From Bacteroidales bacterium (GTDB taxonomy: Bacteria > Bacteroidota > Bacteroidia > Bacteroidales > UBA932), in the NCBI GenBank assembly GCA_017513445.1, contig JAFXFS010000005.1:1-55103 (forward strand): a stretch of DNA of 55,103 nucleotides, in the 5' to 3' direction. Position numbers and translations under genes: made by a program. Shown in pieces: positions 25,263-33,560 of the stretch (positions within the stretch are counted from its first letter, which is position 1; each line of letters starts with the position of its first letter). The notes beneath the pieces are model-generated. The model was not told where the DNA came from. It saw nothing but the letters and a program-made list of their open reading frames with translations, and ran no database searches.

Positions 25263-27170
25263 TTATTTAGATTGTTCTTCGCTCTTTTCCATTTCGCTTT
25301 TTAGAGCTGCCAATTCAGAGATGTCACCCAAAGTAGATTTAACCAAATTAGCTTTCAATTTCTTAACAGCTTTTTGAGTTGATTCTACTTCAGCATTCTT
25401 TTCTTTAGCTTCCTCTTTTTTAGCCTCTTCGAAAAGTTTTGAGTGTGAAAGAACGATGCTCTTCTTAACTTTGTTGAATTCTAATACTTTGAAATCGATA
25501 GTTTCACCTGCAGCAGCAGTTGTACCATCCTCTTTAACAAGATTTCTTAGTGAGCAGAAACCTTCAACATCTTCGCTTAGAGCTACTGTAGCACCCTTGT
25601 CAGAAACAGAAGAGATAGTCGCAGAATGTACTGAACCTACAGTGTAAACTGTTTCGTATGCATCCCAAGGATTATCTTCTAGTTGTTTATGACCTAAGCT
25701 CAAACGACGATTTTCACCATCAACTTCAAGAACTACAACTTCGATTGGTTCACCGATAGATGTGAATTCTGCTGGATGTTTAATCTTCTTGTTCCAAGAA
25801 AGATCGCTGATGTGTACCAAACCTTCAACACCCTCTTCCAACTCTACGAAGACACCGAAGTTTGTAAAGTTACGAACTGTAGCAGTGTGTTTTGAGTTGA
25901 TTGGATATTTTTCTGAAATTGTTGCCCATGGATCTGGTTTAAGTTGTTTGATACCCAAAGACATTTTCTTTTCATCTCTGTCCAAAGTCAAGATGCAAGC
26001 TTCAACTTCGTCACCGATTTTCAAGAAATCTTGTGCACTACGTAGGTGAAGTGACCAAGACATTTCAGAAACGTGGATCAAACCTTCAACACCTGGTTGA
26101 ATTTCAACGAATGCACCGTAATCAGCGATAACAACAACTTTACCTTTAACTTTATCACCAACTTTGTAGTTTTCGTCAAGTGTATCCCAAGGATGTGGGT
26201 TAAGTTGTTTCAAACCAAGAGCGATTCTCTTCTTAGTCTCATCGAAGTCAAGGATAACAACTTTGATCTTTTCGTCCAATTTAACGATCTCTTCTGGGTG
26301 GTTGATTCTACCCCAAGAAAGGTCTGTAATGTGGATAAGACCGTCAACACCACCAAGGTCAATGAATACACCGTAAGTAGTGATATTCTTAACTGTACCT
26401 TCAAGGATTTGGCCTTTTTCCAATTTACCCATAATGTCAGATCTTTGAGCTTCCAATTCAGCTTCGATAAGAGCTTTGTGAGAAACAACAACATTGCGGA
26501 ATTCGTGATTGATCTTAACGATCTTGAAGTCCATAGTTTTGTTTACAAATACTTCGTAATCTCTGATTGGTTTAACATCAATTTGTGAACCTGGCAAGAA
26601 TGCTTCGAAACCAAATACGTCAACGATCATACCGCCTTTAGTGCGACATTTGATGTAACCTTTAACGATTTCATTTTTGTCGAAAGCTTCATTAACTCTT
26701 TCCCAAGAACGAAGTGAACGTGCTTTTTTGTGAGAAATGATAAGTTGTCCCTTCTTGTCCTCTGCATTCTCAACGAATACTTCAACTACATCACCAACTT
26801 TCAAATCTGGGTTGTAACGGAATTCACTAATACTTACTACACCTTCGCTCTTGTAGCCAATATTAACGATAACTTCACGTTTGTTCATTGCTACAACTGT
26901 ACCATCAACTACTTCATTTTCAATTACTTTTGAAAGTGTTGCGTTGTAGCTTTCTTCTATAGATGCAAGGTCTGCATCATAGTAACTCTCTTTTTCAAAT
27001 GCATCCCAGTCAAATTTGTCTACTGCAACTGATGCATTACTTTTACGTTTTTTCTCTGTTTCAACAACAGGTGCAGTTGTCTCTGCAACAGGGGCAGCTT
27101 GTGCCTCTTGGTTCTCTACTTTCACTTCAACTTCTTCGTTTACTAGAGTTTGTTGAGTTTCTTGTGTCAT
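25263..27170 (-). CDS. rpsA: 30S ribosomal protein S1
   Basis: S1 binds mRNA and helps the 30S subunit to load it. The 635-residue protein has a Glu/Ala/Val-rich N-terminal tail (about 1-45), then about six S1 repeats (from residue 75 to about 575). Examples are KGQILEGTVKNITTYGVFIDLGG and KHTATVRNFTNFGVFVELEEG. It ends in a charged, Lys/Glu-rich tail. Repeats four and five show the VEGLVHISDLSW signature. Its promoter and a 5' hairpin lie just upstream, and rnz and the S41 protease follow. Confidence 0.96.
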   Translation of the reverse strand: MTQETQQTLVNEEVEVKVENQEAQAAPVAETTAPVVETEKKRKSNASVAVDKFDWDAFEKESYYDADLASIEESYNATLSKVIENEVVDGTVVAMNKREVIVNIGYKSEGVVSISEFRYNPDLKVGDVVEVFVENAEDKKGQLIISHKKARSLRSWERVNEAFDKNEIVKGYIKCRTKGGMIVDVFGFEAFLPGSQIDVKPIRDYEVFVNKTMDFKIVKINHEFRNVVVSHKALIEAELEAQRSDIMGKLEKGQILEGTVKNITTYGVFIDLGGVDGLIHITDLSWGRINHPEEIVKLDEKIKVVILDFDETKKRIALGLKQLNPHPWDTLDENYKVGDKVKGKVVVIADYGAFVEIQPGVEGLIHVSEMSWSLHLRSAQDFLKIGDEVEACILTLDRDEKKMSLGIKQLKPDPWATISEKYPINSKHTATVRNFTNFGVFVELEEGVEGLVHISDLSWNKKIKHPAEFTSIGEPIEVVVLEVDGENRRLSLGHKQLEDNPWDAYETVYTVGSVHSATISSVSDKGATVALSEDVEGFCSLRNLVKEDGTTAAAGETIDFKVLEFNKVKKSIVLSHSKLFEEAKKEEAKEKNAEVESTQKAVKKLKANLVKSTLGDISELAALKSEMEKSEEQSK

Positions 27171-27215
27171 TTTTGTAACTGTTTGTCTAATAAAGGGTTA
27201 TACAATATTTATAAA

Positions 27216-27231
27216 CTCTCCTTCCGGAGAG
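27216..27231 (-). promoter_or_regulatory. 5'-terminal hairpin of the rpsA transcript
   Basis: On the minus strand CTCTCC-GGAA-GGAGAG forms a 6-base-pair stem with a GNRA-like loop. It starts about five bases after the -7 box, so it would be at or near the 5' end of the mRNA. It could protect the message or take part in S1 autoregulation. Confidence 0.55.
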
Positions 27232-27235
27232 AGCG

Positions 27236-27267
27236 CAAAAATAGTTACTATTTAATTGATTTACAAA
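27236..27267 (-). promoter_or_regulatory. rpsA promoter
   Basis: The minus strand carries TTTG (27267-27264), a 20-base spacer and TATTTTTG (27243-27236), a full consensus match. The leader to the ATG at 27170 is about 60 bases. Confidence 0.75.
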
Positions 27268-27293
27268 TAATTTCGAAAGAAATTTACTATGTT

Positions 27294-28241
27294 TTATAGC
27301 ATTTTTCTCTTCTTGAAAACTATCAGAGCTATAATGACTGAAATTAACATTACAGCACCCAAAATTGCAAAATCCCAAATGGTATTTGTCTGAGGCAATC
27401 TAATGTTCATTCCATAGATACTTGCAATAAGTGTTGGAGGCATCAGAAGAAGCGATACGAAGGTGAAAATCTTCATAATTTTGTTCTGATCCAAATTAAT
27501 AAGACCTAACACTGTATTTTGCAGATACTCAAGACGTTCGAAGTCAAAATTGGTGTGATTTATAAGTGATGAAACGTCCTTAATCAAAACATTCAACTTA
27601 TTGTGAACATCTTGTGGGAATTTATCACTTTTAAGGATGCTTGAAATCATTCTCTGCTTATCAACGACATTCTCTCTAACGAGCATAACGTTCTCTTGCA
27701 ACTGATTGATATCCAATAGGAACTCCTCTCCAATATTTTCACCCAAACTTACTCGTTTACTATATTGAGCTATCTCTTTAGCCATCAACTCAATCATATC
27801 AGCATCCATATCAATTCTGTTCTCGAGAATGCTTACTAATATATGGAAACTGGTAGGATATATTTTGTAATTTGCCAACAATCTCCTCTGTATATCTGTA
27901 AAACTGCGTAGAGGAACTGTTCTAATTGAGACTAAAACTGAATGTGAAAGGATAAATGAAACCGCCTCCATATTATAATTTTCAGGACTTGGAATCATAA
28001 AGTTGGTGTTTGCGAAAATAGTGGTCTCAGTTTCGGAATAGCGAGAAGAGCTCTCAATCTCTTCAGCTTGAGCCCTACTCTGAATTGTAGTATCAAGGAA
28101 TTTCTCAACCGCTCTCTTCTCCTCACCTGTTGGAGATGAAAGGTCAATCCATAGAACATTCTCTCTCTCGACCTCGTTCAGAAGTCTGAGATTCTGTGAT
28201 AATACTGTCTGTCCGTTTAGTTTGAAAAAAATATCGATCAT
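27294..28241 (-). CDS. corA: CorA-type magnesium transporter
   Basis: The 315-residue protein has the CorA plan: a large N-terminal cytoplasmic domain, a long stalk helix (about residues 190-250), and two C-terminal membrane helices. The selectivity motif is present in LIASIYGMNIRLPQ. The short positively charged tail KKRKML follows the second helix. It should carry Mg2+ (or Co2+/Ni2+). The frame could begin at 28295, but the ATG at 28241 gives the family start MIDIFFKLNGQ. A long leader of about 175 bases separates it from a putative -7 box beside the mntP stop. Confidence 0.93.
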   Translation of the reverse strand: MIDIFFKLNGQTVLSQNLRLLNEVERENVLWIDLSSPTGEEKRAVEKFLDTTIQSRAQAEEIESSSRYSETETTIFANTNFMIPSPENYNMEAVSFILSHSVLVSIRTVPLRSFTDIQRRLLANYKIYPTSFHILVSILENRIDMDADMIELMAKEIAQYSKRVSLGENIGEEFLLDINQLQENVMLVRENVVDKQRMISSILKSDKFPQDVHNKLNVLIKDVSSLINHTNFDFERLEYLQNTVLGLINLDQNKIMKIFTFVSLLLMPPTLIASIYGMNIRLPQTNTIWDFAILGAVMLISVIIALIVFKKRKML

Positions 28242-28432
28242 TGTGTACGCCTTATTAAATTGGTTAATTAATTCTTTTAAAAAATCAATTACCAACTGGC
28301 TCGATGTACAAGTAGATCAATTATAAGATTAATATTTTTCGCTAAAACACGCATCTTCTCTCAGTTTTAAATTAATACTATGCGTTACACTTTAGCCGCA
28401 TCCGCAACAAGTGCGACGCAAAGATATGAAAT
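28242..28432 (-). other. Long non-coding leader of corA
   Basis: This 191-base gap between mntP and corA holds no ORF worth calling. On the minus strand a -7 box TATCTTTG (28426-28419) sits 7 bases after the mntP stop, so corA would have a leader of about 175 bases. Possible stems include ATGCG with CGCAT (a second ATGCG copy further along could compete) and TTGGT with ACCAA near the start codon. The structure is suggestive only. Confidence 0.4.
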
Positions 28433-29002
28433 TTAATTTAAAATAGTGTGTTCTAACAAAATTTTTATTCCGATAATTATCAGAATAACTCCACCAAGTA
28501 TGTTAGATTTATTACCTATCTTTACTCCAATAACTTTACCAAAAGCTAAACCAAGAAACGCTGCCAGAAAAGTTATTATAAAAACAAGAGATATCTCTGT
28601 TACATATTGAATCATCGTAAGAGAGACAACAGAGAGAGAAATACCAACAGCGAGAGCATCTATACTTGTTGCCACTGAACAGATGATCAAATCTTTAAAA
28701 CTCCTTAAATCCACACAATCACAATCATTGTCAAAGAGTGCTTCATATATCATCTTTCCACCAATGTAGAGAAGTAGGATAAAGGCAACCCAATGATCAA
28801 TCTTTTCAATATACGATAGCAAAAATGACCCTAAAAATATCCCAAGAAGTATAAACCCGGCTTGAAATAGGGCAAAAGAGAGAGCAATTTTTGATTGTTC
28901 TCTAATATTACTTTTTCCAATAACAATCCCCCCTGCAGTTGCCACTGCAAAGGTATCAAAGCAGAGTGCAAAAGCAAGGAGGAATAGTTCAATAAATGTC
29001 AT
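28433..29002 (-). CDS. mntP: Manganese efflux pump MntP
   Basis: MntP exports Mn2+ across the inner membrane. The 189-residue protein has six membrane segments and the two acidic repeat motifs of the family, ALCFDTFAVATAGG near residue 15 and ATSIDALAVGISLSV near residue 115. A soluble loop with DNDCDCVD separates the two halves. It starts 5 bases after the stop of the sodium symporter gene, so it is probably the last gene of the pnuC-murK-murQ-recR-symporter unit. No yybP-ykoY-like Mn riboswitch is seen. Confidence 0.92.
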   Translation of the reverse strand: MTFIELFLLAFALCFDTFAVATAGGIVIGKSNIREQSKIALSFALFQAGFILLGIFLGSFLLSYIEKIDHWVAFILLLYIGGKMIYEALFDNDCDCVDLRSFKDLIICSVATSIDALAVGISLSVVSLTMIQYVTEISLVFIITFLAAFLGLAFGKVIGVKIGNKSNILGGVILIIIGIKILLEHTILN

Positions 29003-29007
29003 ACTCT

Positions 29008-30510
29008 CTATTTCTTTCTAAATAGCCACAAACCGAAGAATGTTAGAAGTGCATTAACAATTAGTAGAGAGAAACCAAGATCAAATCCCATAAATTGTTT
29101 TCCTAAACTATTGATTATAAAGCACAAAACCGGTGCTGCTATAGCGATATATGGAGTTGCTTTGTCTTTAACTTTATATTTTGTAATAATACCGAAGAAG
29201 AACATACCCAATAGTGGGCCATAAGTATATGAAGCCAACTTATAAACAAGATTTACTACAGCATCACTACTTACAATAAATAGAACCAAAATAATCACAA
29301 AGAATATTGCAGTAAATCCTGCTTGAATCCATTTACGATATGTTGATTTCTTCTCTTCAGAAAGTTTATTGTTTGGATCGTTAAAATGAGCAAAATCGAC
29401 ACAGAAAGAGGTTGTAAGTGATGTTAAAGCACCACCAGCACTTGGATAAGCTGATGAAATCAATCCAATAAGGAATAAAATACCTACACCAATACCAAGA
29501 TATTGACTTGCAATAGTTGGGAATAGGTCATCTGTTTTAACAATACCTAACTCTGCAAAACCACCTTTACTTAGTGCATAAACTGAAAGAAGTGCACCCA
29601 ATAGAAGGAAGAAGAAGTTTACAACGACAATTATAATACTTGATGTGTACATATTCTTCTGAGCAGATTTGATATCTTTACAAGCCAAACTCTTTTGAAT
29701 CATTCCCTGATCAAGACCGGTCATTGCTACAGTAGTGAATGCACCTGCAATAAATTGCTTAACTGCATTTGTTCCACTGCCCCAATTCCAATCGAACCAA
29801 TCAGAAAATCTTGTTCCTTGCAAATTAGGATTTTGTCCATCTGCTAAAGCTGCGACCATTCCTTTGAAGTTCCAGCCCATATCTGAACATACATAATAGA
29901 TTGTAAAGAATACTGCCAATAGCATAAATGTTGTTTGAAGCACATCTGTCCAGATAATTGTCTTAACTCCACCTTTATATGTATAAAAGAAAACAAGAGC
30001 CAAAAAGACAATTGTAACTATCGAAAACAGAACGATATCTGGAATATTTAGATTTTTTGGGACAAAAGCAAATAGTACCAGTGCCACAACAAAGATACGT
30101 ACAGCTGCTCCTAAAATTCTTGAAATCATAAATACTACAGTACCTGTTTTGTAGCTATTTGTACCAAATCTATCACCTAAATATGCATAGATAGATGTAA
30201 GATTCATCTTATAATACAATGGTAATAGAACCTTTGCAATAATAAGATAACCAACTACAAAACCTAAAACCAAAGGCATATAGTAGAAATTCTGAGCCCA
30301 AACATTTCCAGGTACAGATATAAATGTAACACCTGAAATGGATGTACCAATCATTCCATAGGCAACGATAGGCCAAGGTGCTTTCTTATCTCCAGAGAAG
30401 AATGAGCTACTGCCTGTTTTACGTGTTGTAAACCAAGAAATTAAAAAAAGTAGTCCTGTGTAGGCAGCAAATGCTACCAAGAACCAAATAAATGGGAAAT
30501 CGTGTCTCAT
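29008..30510 (-). CDS. Sodium:solute symporter (SSS family), candidate MurNAc transporter (MurT-like)
   Basis: The 500-residue protein has about thirteen membrane helices and SSS landmarks, including FFSGDKKAPWPIVAYGMIGTSISGVTFIS at the start and AYPSAGGALTSLTTSFCVDF near residue 360. SSS carriers import sugars, sialic acid and similar solutes with sodium. In Tannerella forsythia an SSS-type carrier (MurT) imports N-acetylmuramic acid and is encoded beside murK and murQ. Here the gene follows murK-like, murQ and recR in the same direction, so a MurNAc substrate is a reasonable inference but not proven. Confidence 0.85.
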   Translation of the reverse strand: MRHDFPFIWFLVAFAAYTGLLFLISWFTTRKTGSSSFFSGDKKAPWPIVAYGMIGTSISGVTFISVPGNVWAQNFYYMPLVLGFVVGYLIIAKVLLPLYYKMNLTSIYAYLGDRFGTNSYKTGTVVFMISRILGAAVRIFVVALVLFAFVPKNLNIPDIVLFSIVTIVFLALVFFYTYKGGVKTIIWTDVLQTTFMLLAVFFTIYYVCSDMGWNFKGMVAALADGQNPNLQGTRFSDWFDWNWGSGTNAVKQFIAGAFTTVAMTGLDQGMIQKSLACKDIKSAQKNMYTSSIIIVVVNFFFLLLGALLSVYALSKGGFAELGIVKTDDLFPTIASQYLGIGVGILFLIGLISSAYPSAGGALTSLTTSFCVDFAHFNDPNNKLSEEKKSTYRKWIQAGFTAIFFVIILVLFIVSSDAVVNLVYKLASYTYGPLLGMFFFGIITKYKVKDKATPYIAIAAPVLCFIINSLGKQFMGFDLGFSLLIVNALLTFFGLWLFRKK

Positions 30511-30514
30511 AAAA

Positions 30515-31129
30515 TTATGGTTTGAATAACTGTCTATTCAAGATTGAGCGGCCTAAGGTTAGTTCATCGGTATATTCCAGCTCATCTCCAAAACCAACTC
30601 CCCTTGCAATAGTTGTTATTTTTATTGGAAATTGTGATAATTTCTTAAAAAGGTAGAAGGAGGTTGTCTCCCCTTCCATACTTGTACTAAGCGCAAAAAC
30701 CACCTCTAAAACATCTCCTGATGCGATTCTATCAATAAGTTCCTTAATTGGAAGATCATTTGGCCCTACACCATCCATTGGTGATATTATTCCACCTAAA
30801 ATGTGATAATGACCGTTGTATTGTGAAGTATTTTCAATACTTAAAACATCGCGAATACTCTCAACAACACATATAATTGAAGAATCTCTACTCTTATCAC
30901 CACAGAATGGGCAAAGTCCACTGTCAGAAATCATTCTGCATACGGGACAATACTTTATATCTTTAGAGAGAGAGGATATTGATTTTACAAATCTATCCAC
31001 ACTCTCTCGTGGTTGATTAAGAATGTGTAAAGCCAATCTCAAAGCACTTTTCCTCCCCACACCAGGCAGGGAAGAAAAGGCCTCAACTGCCTCATCTAAA
31101 AGTTTTATCGAGTGATTATCTCTTAGCAT
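30515..31129 (-). CDS. recR: Recombination protein RecR
   Basis: RecR works with RecO and RecF to load RecA at gaps. The 204 residues are the usual length. Visible parts are the helix-hairpin-helix FSSLPGVGRKSALRLALHI (residues 17-35), the zinc finger CPVCRMISDSGLCPFCGD near residue 57, and the TOPRIM domain starting ICVVESIRDVLSIE. It lies 3 bases after murQ and 4 bases before the symporter gene, so a recombination gene is embedded within a sugar-salvage unit. Confidence 0.96.
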   Translation of the reverse strand: MLRDNHSIKLLDEAVEAFSSLPGVGRKSALRLALHILNQPRESVDRFVKSISSLSKDIKYCPVCRMISDSGLCPFCGDKSRDSSIICVVESIRDVLSIENTSQYNGHYHILGGIISPMDGVGPNDLPIKELIDRIASGDVLEVVFALSTSMEGETTSFYLFKKLSQFPIKITTIARGVGFGDELEYTDELTLGRSILNRQLFKP

Positions 31130-31132
31130 CTA

Positions 31133-31948
31133 CTATTTTTGTTCAGCAAAATAGGCATCAACTGCCTTTCTAACAGAGCCGTGAGTCAACAATAGAGATT
31201 TAGCATATTCATAATCCTCTATCTTTGTCTCATCCATAATCATCTTAGTGCCTCTATCAACCAATTTTGCATTAGTTAGCTGCATATCAACCATCTTGTT
31301 ACCTTTAACACGACCCATACGAATCATAGTTGATGTACTGATCATATTCAAGATGAGTTTTTGAGCAGTACCAGCCTTCATACGTGTACTACCTGTAACA
31401 AACTCAGGACCTACAACTGCAACAATTGGAATATCTACCTCTTTTGCCACAGGAGAATCTGGGTTACAAGTAATGCAAGCTGTCAAAAGACCCTCTTGAC
31501 GAGCCTTCTTAACTGCACCAATCACATACGGAGTAGAACCTGATGCTGCAATACCAACAACAACATCGTTAACAGTTAGATTATATGGCTTCATATCATT
31601 CCAACCACCTTCAACATCATCTTCTGCTGCCTCAACAGCATTACGGATAGCTGTATCTCCACCAGCGATAAGACCTACGATCCAATCAGCAGGGGCACCA
31701 TATGTAGGAGGGATTTCTGATGCATCAAGGATACCCAAACGGCCACTTGTACCTGCACCTAAGTAGAATAATCTACCACCCTTCTTCATTCTCTCAACAA
31801 CGCCCTCAACAAGACGTTCAATTTCAGGGATACATTTTTCTACTGCCAATGGAACATTCTTATCTTCTCTATTCATATTGGTAAGAAGATCGCGAACAGA
31901 CATTTTGTCAAGGTCTGTATAATTAGAAGCTTGTTCTGTTACTCTCAT
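31133..31948 (-). CDS. murQ: N-acetylmuramic acid 6-phosphate etherase
   Basis: MurQ splits the lactyl ether of MurNAc 6-phosphate to give GlcNAc 6-phosphate and D-lactate during recycling of cell-wall sugars. The 271-residue SIS-domain protein starts with VTEQASNYTDLDKMSVRDLLTNMN and carries RLFYLGAGTSGRLGILDASEIPPTYG, VGIAASGSTPYVIGA and TGSTRMKAGTAQKLILNMIST. E. coli MurQ is slightly longer. The gene follows a BadF-type kinase gene by 6 bases, the order found in murTKQ loci. Confidence 0.96.
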   Translation of the reverse strand: MRVTEQASNYTDLDKMSVRDLLTNMNREDKNVPLAVEKCIPEIERLVEGVVERMKKGGRLFYLGAGTSGRLGILDASEIPPTYGAPADWIVGLIAGGDTAIRNAVEAAEDDVEGGWNDMKPYNLTVNDVVVGIAASGSTPYVIGAVKKARQEGLLTACITCNPDSPVAKEVDIPIVAVVGPEFVTGSTRMKAGTAQKLILNMISTSTMIRMGRVKGNKMVDMQLTNAKLVDRGTKMIMDETKIEDYEYAKSLLLTHGSVRKAVDAYFAEQK

Positions 31949-31954
31949 AATATA

Positions 31955-32785
31955 CTATTTATAAAATTCAATTAAACCATCAATTGGAGCTTTGATAATC
32001 TTACCTATCTTCATTCCGTTTGCTTCTGCAGCTTTCTCAACGAAATCTCTGAAATAGTAAGCGATTGATCCTACGATATTTACGCTATAATTTTTATAGT
32101 CATAGTGAACAATATTTCTCTTGAAAAATTCATTAAAGCCCTCTGTTAGCAAGTTTGCAATGTGCGGATGCTCTCTATATTCACCAATAAATGGCAAGAA
32201 TGAAGCTAAGAAACGGCTTGGAAGTGGCTCTTTATAAACTTTTTGTACAATTGCCAAGTAGTCAAGATTGTATCTCTTGATAAATTCATTATTGATCTCT
32301 TCAGGAAGTAAACCTTTTACGAAATCTGCAATAAATTTCTTTCCGAAATATCCACCTGATGCCTCATCACCAAGGATAAATCCACCTGCTTTTACATTTG
32401 CAGCAATCTTTTCACCATCATAGAAACAGCTATTTGAGCCGGTACCCATAATACAAGCAATACCCTTTTCGTGTCCGCAAAGTGCGTGAGCAGCAGCCAA
32501 TACATCTGAATAGAATTCACATTTTGCTTTAGGGAATACTCTCTTGAAACAGTTTTCCATTCTATCAGTGATCTCTCCAGGAATTACACCTGCGCCATAG
32601 AAATAAACCTCATCTAACTCTTCACCTGCAACAGGAAGAAGATTCTCTTTCAATACATTGATAATGTGTTCATCGCTAAGAAAAACAGGGTTGATACCAG
32701 GGGTTCCTACAGACTCAATAGAGCCATCATTAAAAATTATTCTCCAGTCAACTTTAGTTGAGCCGCTATCAGCTATTAATTTCAT
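31955..32785 (-). CDS. BadF/BadG-type sugar kinase, probable MurNAc kinase (MurK-like)
   Basis: The 276-residue protein has the ASKHA fold of GlcNAc kinase-like enzymes: phosphate 1 motif LIADSGSTKVDWR at the N-terminus, IACIMGTGSNSCFYDGEKI near residue 112, and GGFILGDEASGGYFGKKFI, typical of the BadF/BadG family. By position directly upstream of murQ it likely phosphorylates MurNAc (or GlcNAc) at the 6-hydroxyl to feed MurQ. A general N-acetylglucosamine kinase is the alternative. It starts 15 bases after pnuC. Confidence 0.88.
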   Translation of the reverse strand: MKLIADSGSTKVDWRIIFNDGSIESVGTPGINPVFLSDEHIINVLKENLLPVAGEELDEVYFYGAGVIPGEITDRMENCFKRVFPKAKCEFYSDVLAAAHALCGHEKGIACIMGTGSNSCFYDGEKIAANVKAGGFILGDEASGGYFGKKFIADFVKGLLPEEINNEFIKRYNLDYLAIVQKVYKEPLPSRFLASFLPFIGEYREHPHIANLLTEGFNEFFKRNIVHYDYKNYSVNIVGSIAYYFRDFVEKAAEANGMKIGKIIKAPIDGLIEFYK

Positions 32786-32800
32786 TTTATAATAATTTAA

Positions 32801-33466
32801 TTATTTAGTTTTCAATATTTTACCATTTTTCTTCCAACTATAAATACCAATAAAGCATATTACAAAATATGCGAAATATAGTAGTGATGTAAGGTACAAT
32901 CCTGTCGATGCAAATAGAAATACTGAAGAGATATTTGCCACAATCCAAACATACCATTGTTGTATATAAGAACGACTTAGCCAGTAGGTCGCTAACATAC
33001 ACAATGTAGCTACAAATGAATCCATTATTGGATTAGGATTCTCTGAATAGTTTGTAAAGATATAACTTAACAGGATAAAGACAACTACAGCTATCAAAGA
33101 ACTTATTACCACCAATTTTCTCTCCATTGGTCTGATTACAATTGCGTTCTTTCTACATTCCTCCCCGATTTCTTGCTGATGTTGATACATTAAACTTTTT
33201 GTCTTTTGCCAAGAGATAAAACCATAAACGCTTGATGCCATATAATATACCTGAATCAGCATCATCGCATATACCTTAGCATCAAGATAGATTATAAAAT
33301 ATGCGACAGAGGTCAAAAACCAGAATACCCACATTGAAGGTTTCTGCATTGTCTGAAGTATCACATAAGATAGGCCTACAACTACCGCAAAAAGCTCCAA
33401 ATATCCCAAAAAACCAAGATTTGAAAAGTAGTTTGCAATTTGTGTAAAAATTAAACCTAAGCCCAT
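32801..33466 (-). CDS. pnuC: PnuC-family vitamin transporter (nicotinamide riboside or thiamine type)
   Basis: The 221-residue membrane protein has about seven helices and the PnuC signatures: VYAMMLIQVYYMASSVYGFISWQ near residue 66 and YIQQWYVWIVANISSVFLF near residue 165, with the paired Trp/Asn motif that lines the substrate pore. PnuC imports nicotinamide riboside, but Bacteroidetes also use relatives for thiamine. No TPP riboswitch or thiamine gene is close, which slightly favours NAD precursor uptake. It appears to be the first gene of the murein-sugar unit. Confidence 0.88.
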   Translation of the reverse strand: MGLGLIFTQIANYFSNLGFLGYLELFAVVVGLSYVILQTMQKPSMWVFWFLTSVAYFIIYLDAKVYAMMLIQVYYMASSVYGFISWQKTKSLMYQHQQEIGEECRKNAIVIRPMERKLVVISSLIAVVVFILLSYIFTNYSENPNPIMDSFVATLCMLATYWLSRSYIQQWYVWIVANISSVFLFASTGLYLTSLLYFAYFVICFIGIYSWKKNGKILKTK

Positions 33467-33500
33467 TTTAAATTTTTGACAATTCGTTTGTATATAAATA

Positions 33501-33508
33501 CAAAGTTA
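33501..33508 (-). promoter_or_regulatory. Putative -7 box of the pnuC-murK-murQ unit
   Basis: TAACTTTG on the minus strand (33508-33501) lies 35 bases before the pnuC ATG. No convincing -33 box is seen at 19-21 bases. Confidence 0.4.
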
Positions 33509-33560
33509 CAAAAAATAGAAATAACTTAAGCGATTAGAACTTATTTATTAGAAAAATATA

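Noticed and set aside
27269-27284. AATTTC-GAAA-GAAATT hairpin after corA as a terminator
   Set aside because: The stem is entirely weak pairs apart from one, no T-run follows on the minus strand, and it abuts the rpsA -33 box.
33467-33560. Possible TPP riboswitch upstream of pnuC
   Set aside because: The 94-base gap is AT-rich with no CUGAGA-like or ACCTG-like core, so no riboswitch is supported.
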